A stretch of DNA of 6,137 nucleotides. It comes from Anaerolineales bacterium Chloro_02. GTDB taxonomy: Bacteria; Chloroflexota; Anaerolineae; Anaerolineales; Anaerolineaceae. Below are positions 6,077 through 6,137 of the stretch, piece by piece. The notes beneath the pieces were generated by a model that did not search any database, was not told where the DNA came from, and saw nothing but the letters and a program-made list of their open reading frames with translations. Every line of letters begins with the position of its first letter. Within the stretch, counting starts at the first letter, position 1. The DNA is taken from contig LUZV01000029.1 in NCBI GenBank assembly GCA_001603765.1, forward strand, positions 1 to 6,137, in the 5' to 3' direction. The translations under genes and the position numbers were made by a program.

Positions 6077-6137
6077 CAGGGTGGGGGTGAAAAACTTAGC
6101 GATATCAACCCCCTCCCCCTGCCCCTCCCACCAAGGG
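6059..6137. repeat. Large imperfect palindrome of G-runs and C-runs, cut by the window edge
   Basis: The arm at about 6060-6089 (CCCTTTGATGGGGGAGGCAG, then GGTGGGGGTG) has an imperfect reverse-complement copy at 6107-6137, which ends CCCACCAAGGG. The two arms flank a short unrelated centre at 6090-6106. The left arm overlaps the third tandem unit, so the unit occurs in both orientations. This is consistent with a dispersed, REP- or MITE-like intergenic element. The right limit lies outside the window. Confidence 0.6.

Noticed and set aside
5948..6137. CRISPR array
   Set aside because: The units are directly adjacent with no unique spacers, and they diverge throughout, with no constant-repeat/variable-spacer pattern.

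Overview
The window is ordinary bacterial chromosome. It is moderately GC-rich, with short Shine-Dalgarno-like leaders and sigma70-type promoter hexamers. The gene content is a lipoate enzyme, a lipoamide dehydrogenase, a beta-oxidation-type crotonase and a very large MalT/LAL-type LuxR regulator. Together with long GC-rich intergenic repeats, this would fit a Gram-negative with fatty- or organic-acid metabolism, such as a Desulfobacterota/Syntrophobacteria-like organism. That assignment is an inference from style and gene content; no marker gene is present to prove it.

Left part (1-2561, + strand). The first 55 bases are the 3' end of a gene whose last residues carry the RSSY motif typical of lipoyl synthase LipA. 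It is followed, after 129 bp, by a complete dihydrolipoyl dehydrogenase gene with a TTG start and a strong ribosome binding site. LipA installs the lipoyl group on 2-oxoacid dehydrogenase E2 or glycine-cleavage H protein, and the dehydrogenase reoxidises that group, so the pair makes biochemical sense. A strong GC-rich stem-loop without a T-tract lies in the next gap. After it comes a crotonase-superfamily gene that resembles delta3,delta2-enoyl-CoA isomerases: it keeps only one of the two hydratase glutamates. Its protein has a C-terminal tail of about 40 residues that looks unlike the family.

Middle part (2562-5476). A 173-bp convergent gap with only weak terminator-like hairpins separates the crotonase gene from a 913-residue regulator on the - strand. 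The regulator has an N-terminal P-loop ATPase, a long helical-repeat middle and a C-terminal LuxR/GerE helix-turn-helix, which is the MalT (LAL) architecture. Its inducer and targets cannot be read from the sequence.

Right part (5477-6137). There is no convincing gene. The first roughly 300 bp are AT-rich and rich in regulatory signals: a near-consensus sigma70 promoter for the regulator, an 18-bp perfect dyad directly upstream of its -35 box, a composite hairpin, and a perfect TGTGA-N6-TCACA CRP-type site. A weaker promoter candidate faces the other way, with the CRP-type site near a class I position. The last 190 bp hold three imperfect tandem copies of a 42-44 bp hairpin unit, running into a large imperfect palindrome of G-runs and C-runs that is cut by the window edge and has G-quadruplex potential.

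I see no clear novel multi-gene system. The most interesting material is the regulatory region upstream of the LAL regulator and the repeat/palindrome at the right end.
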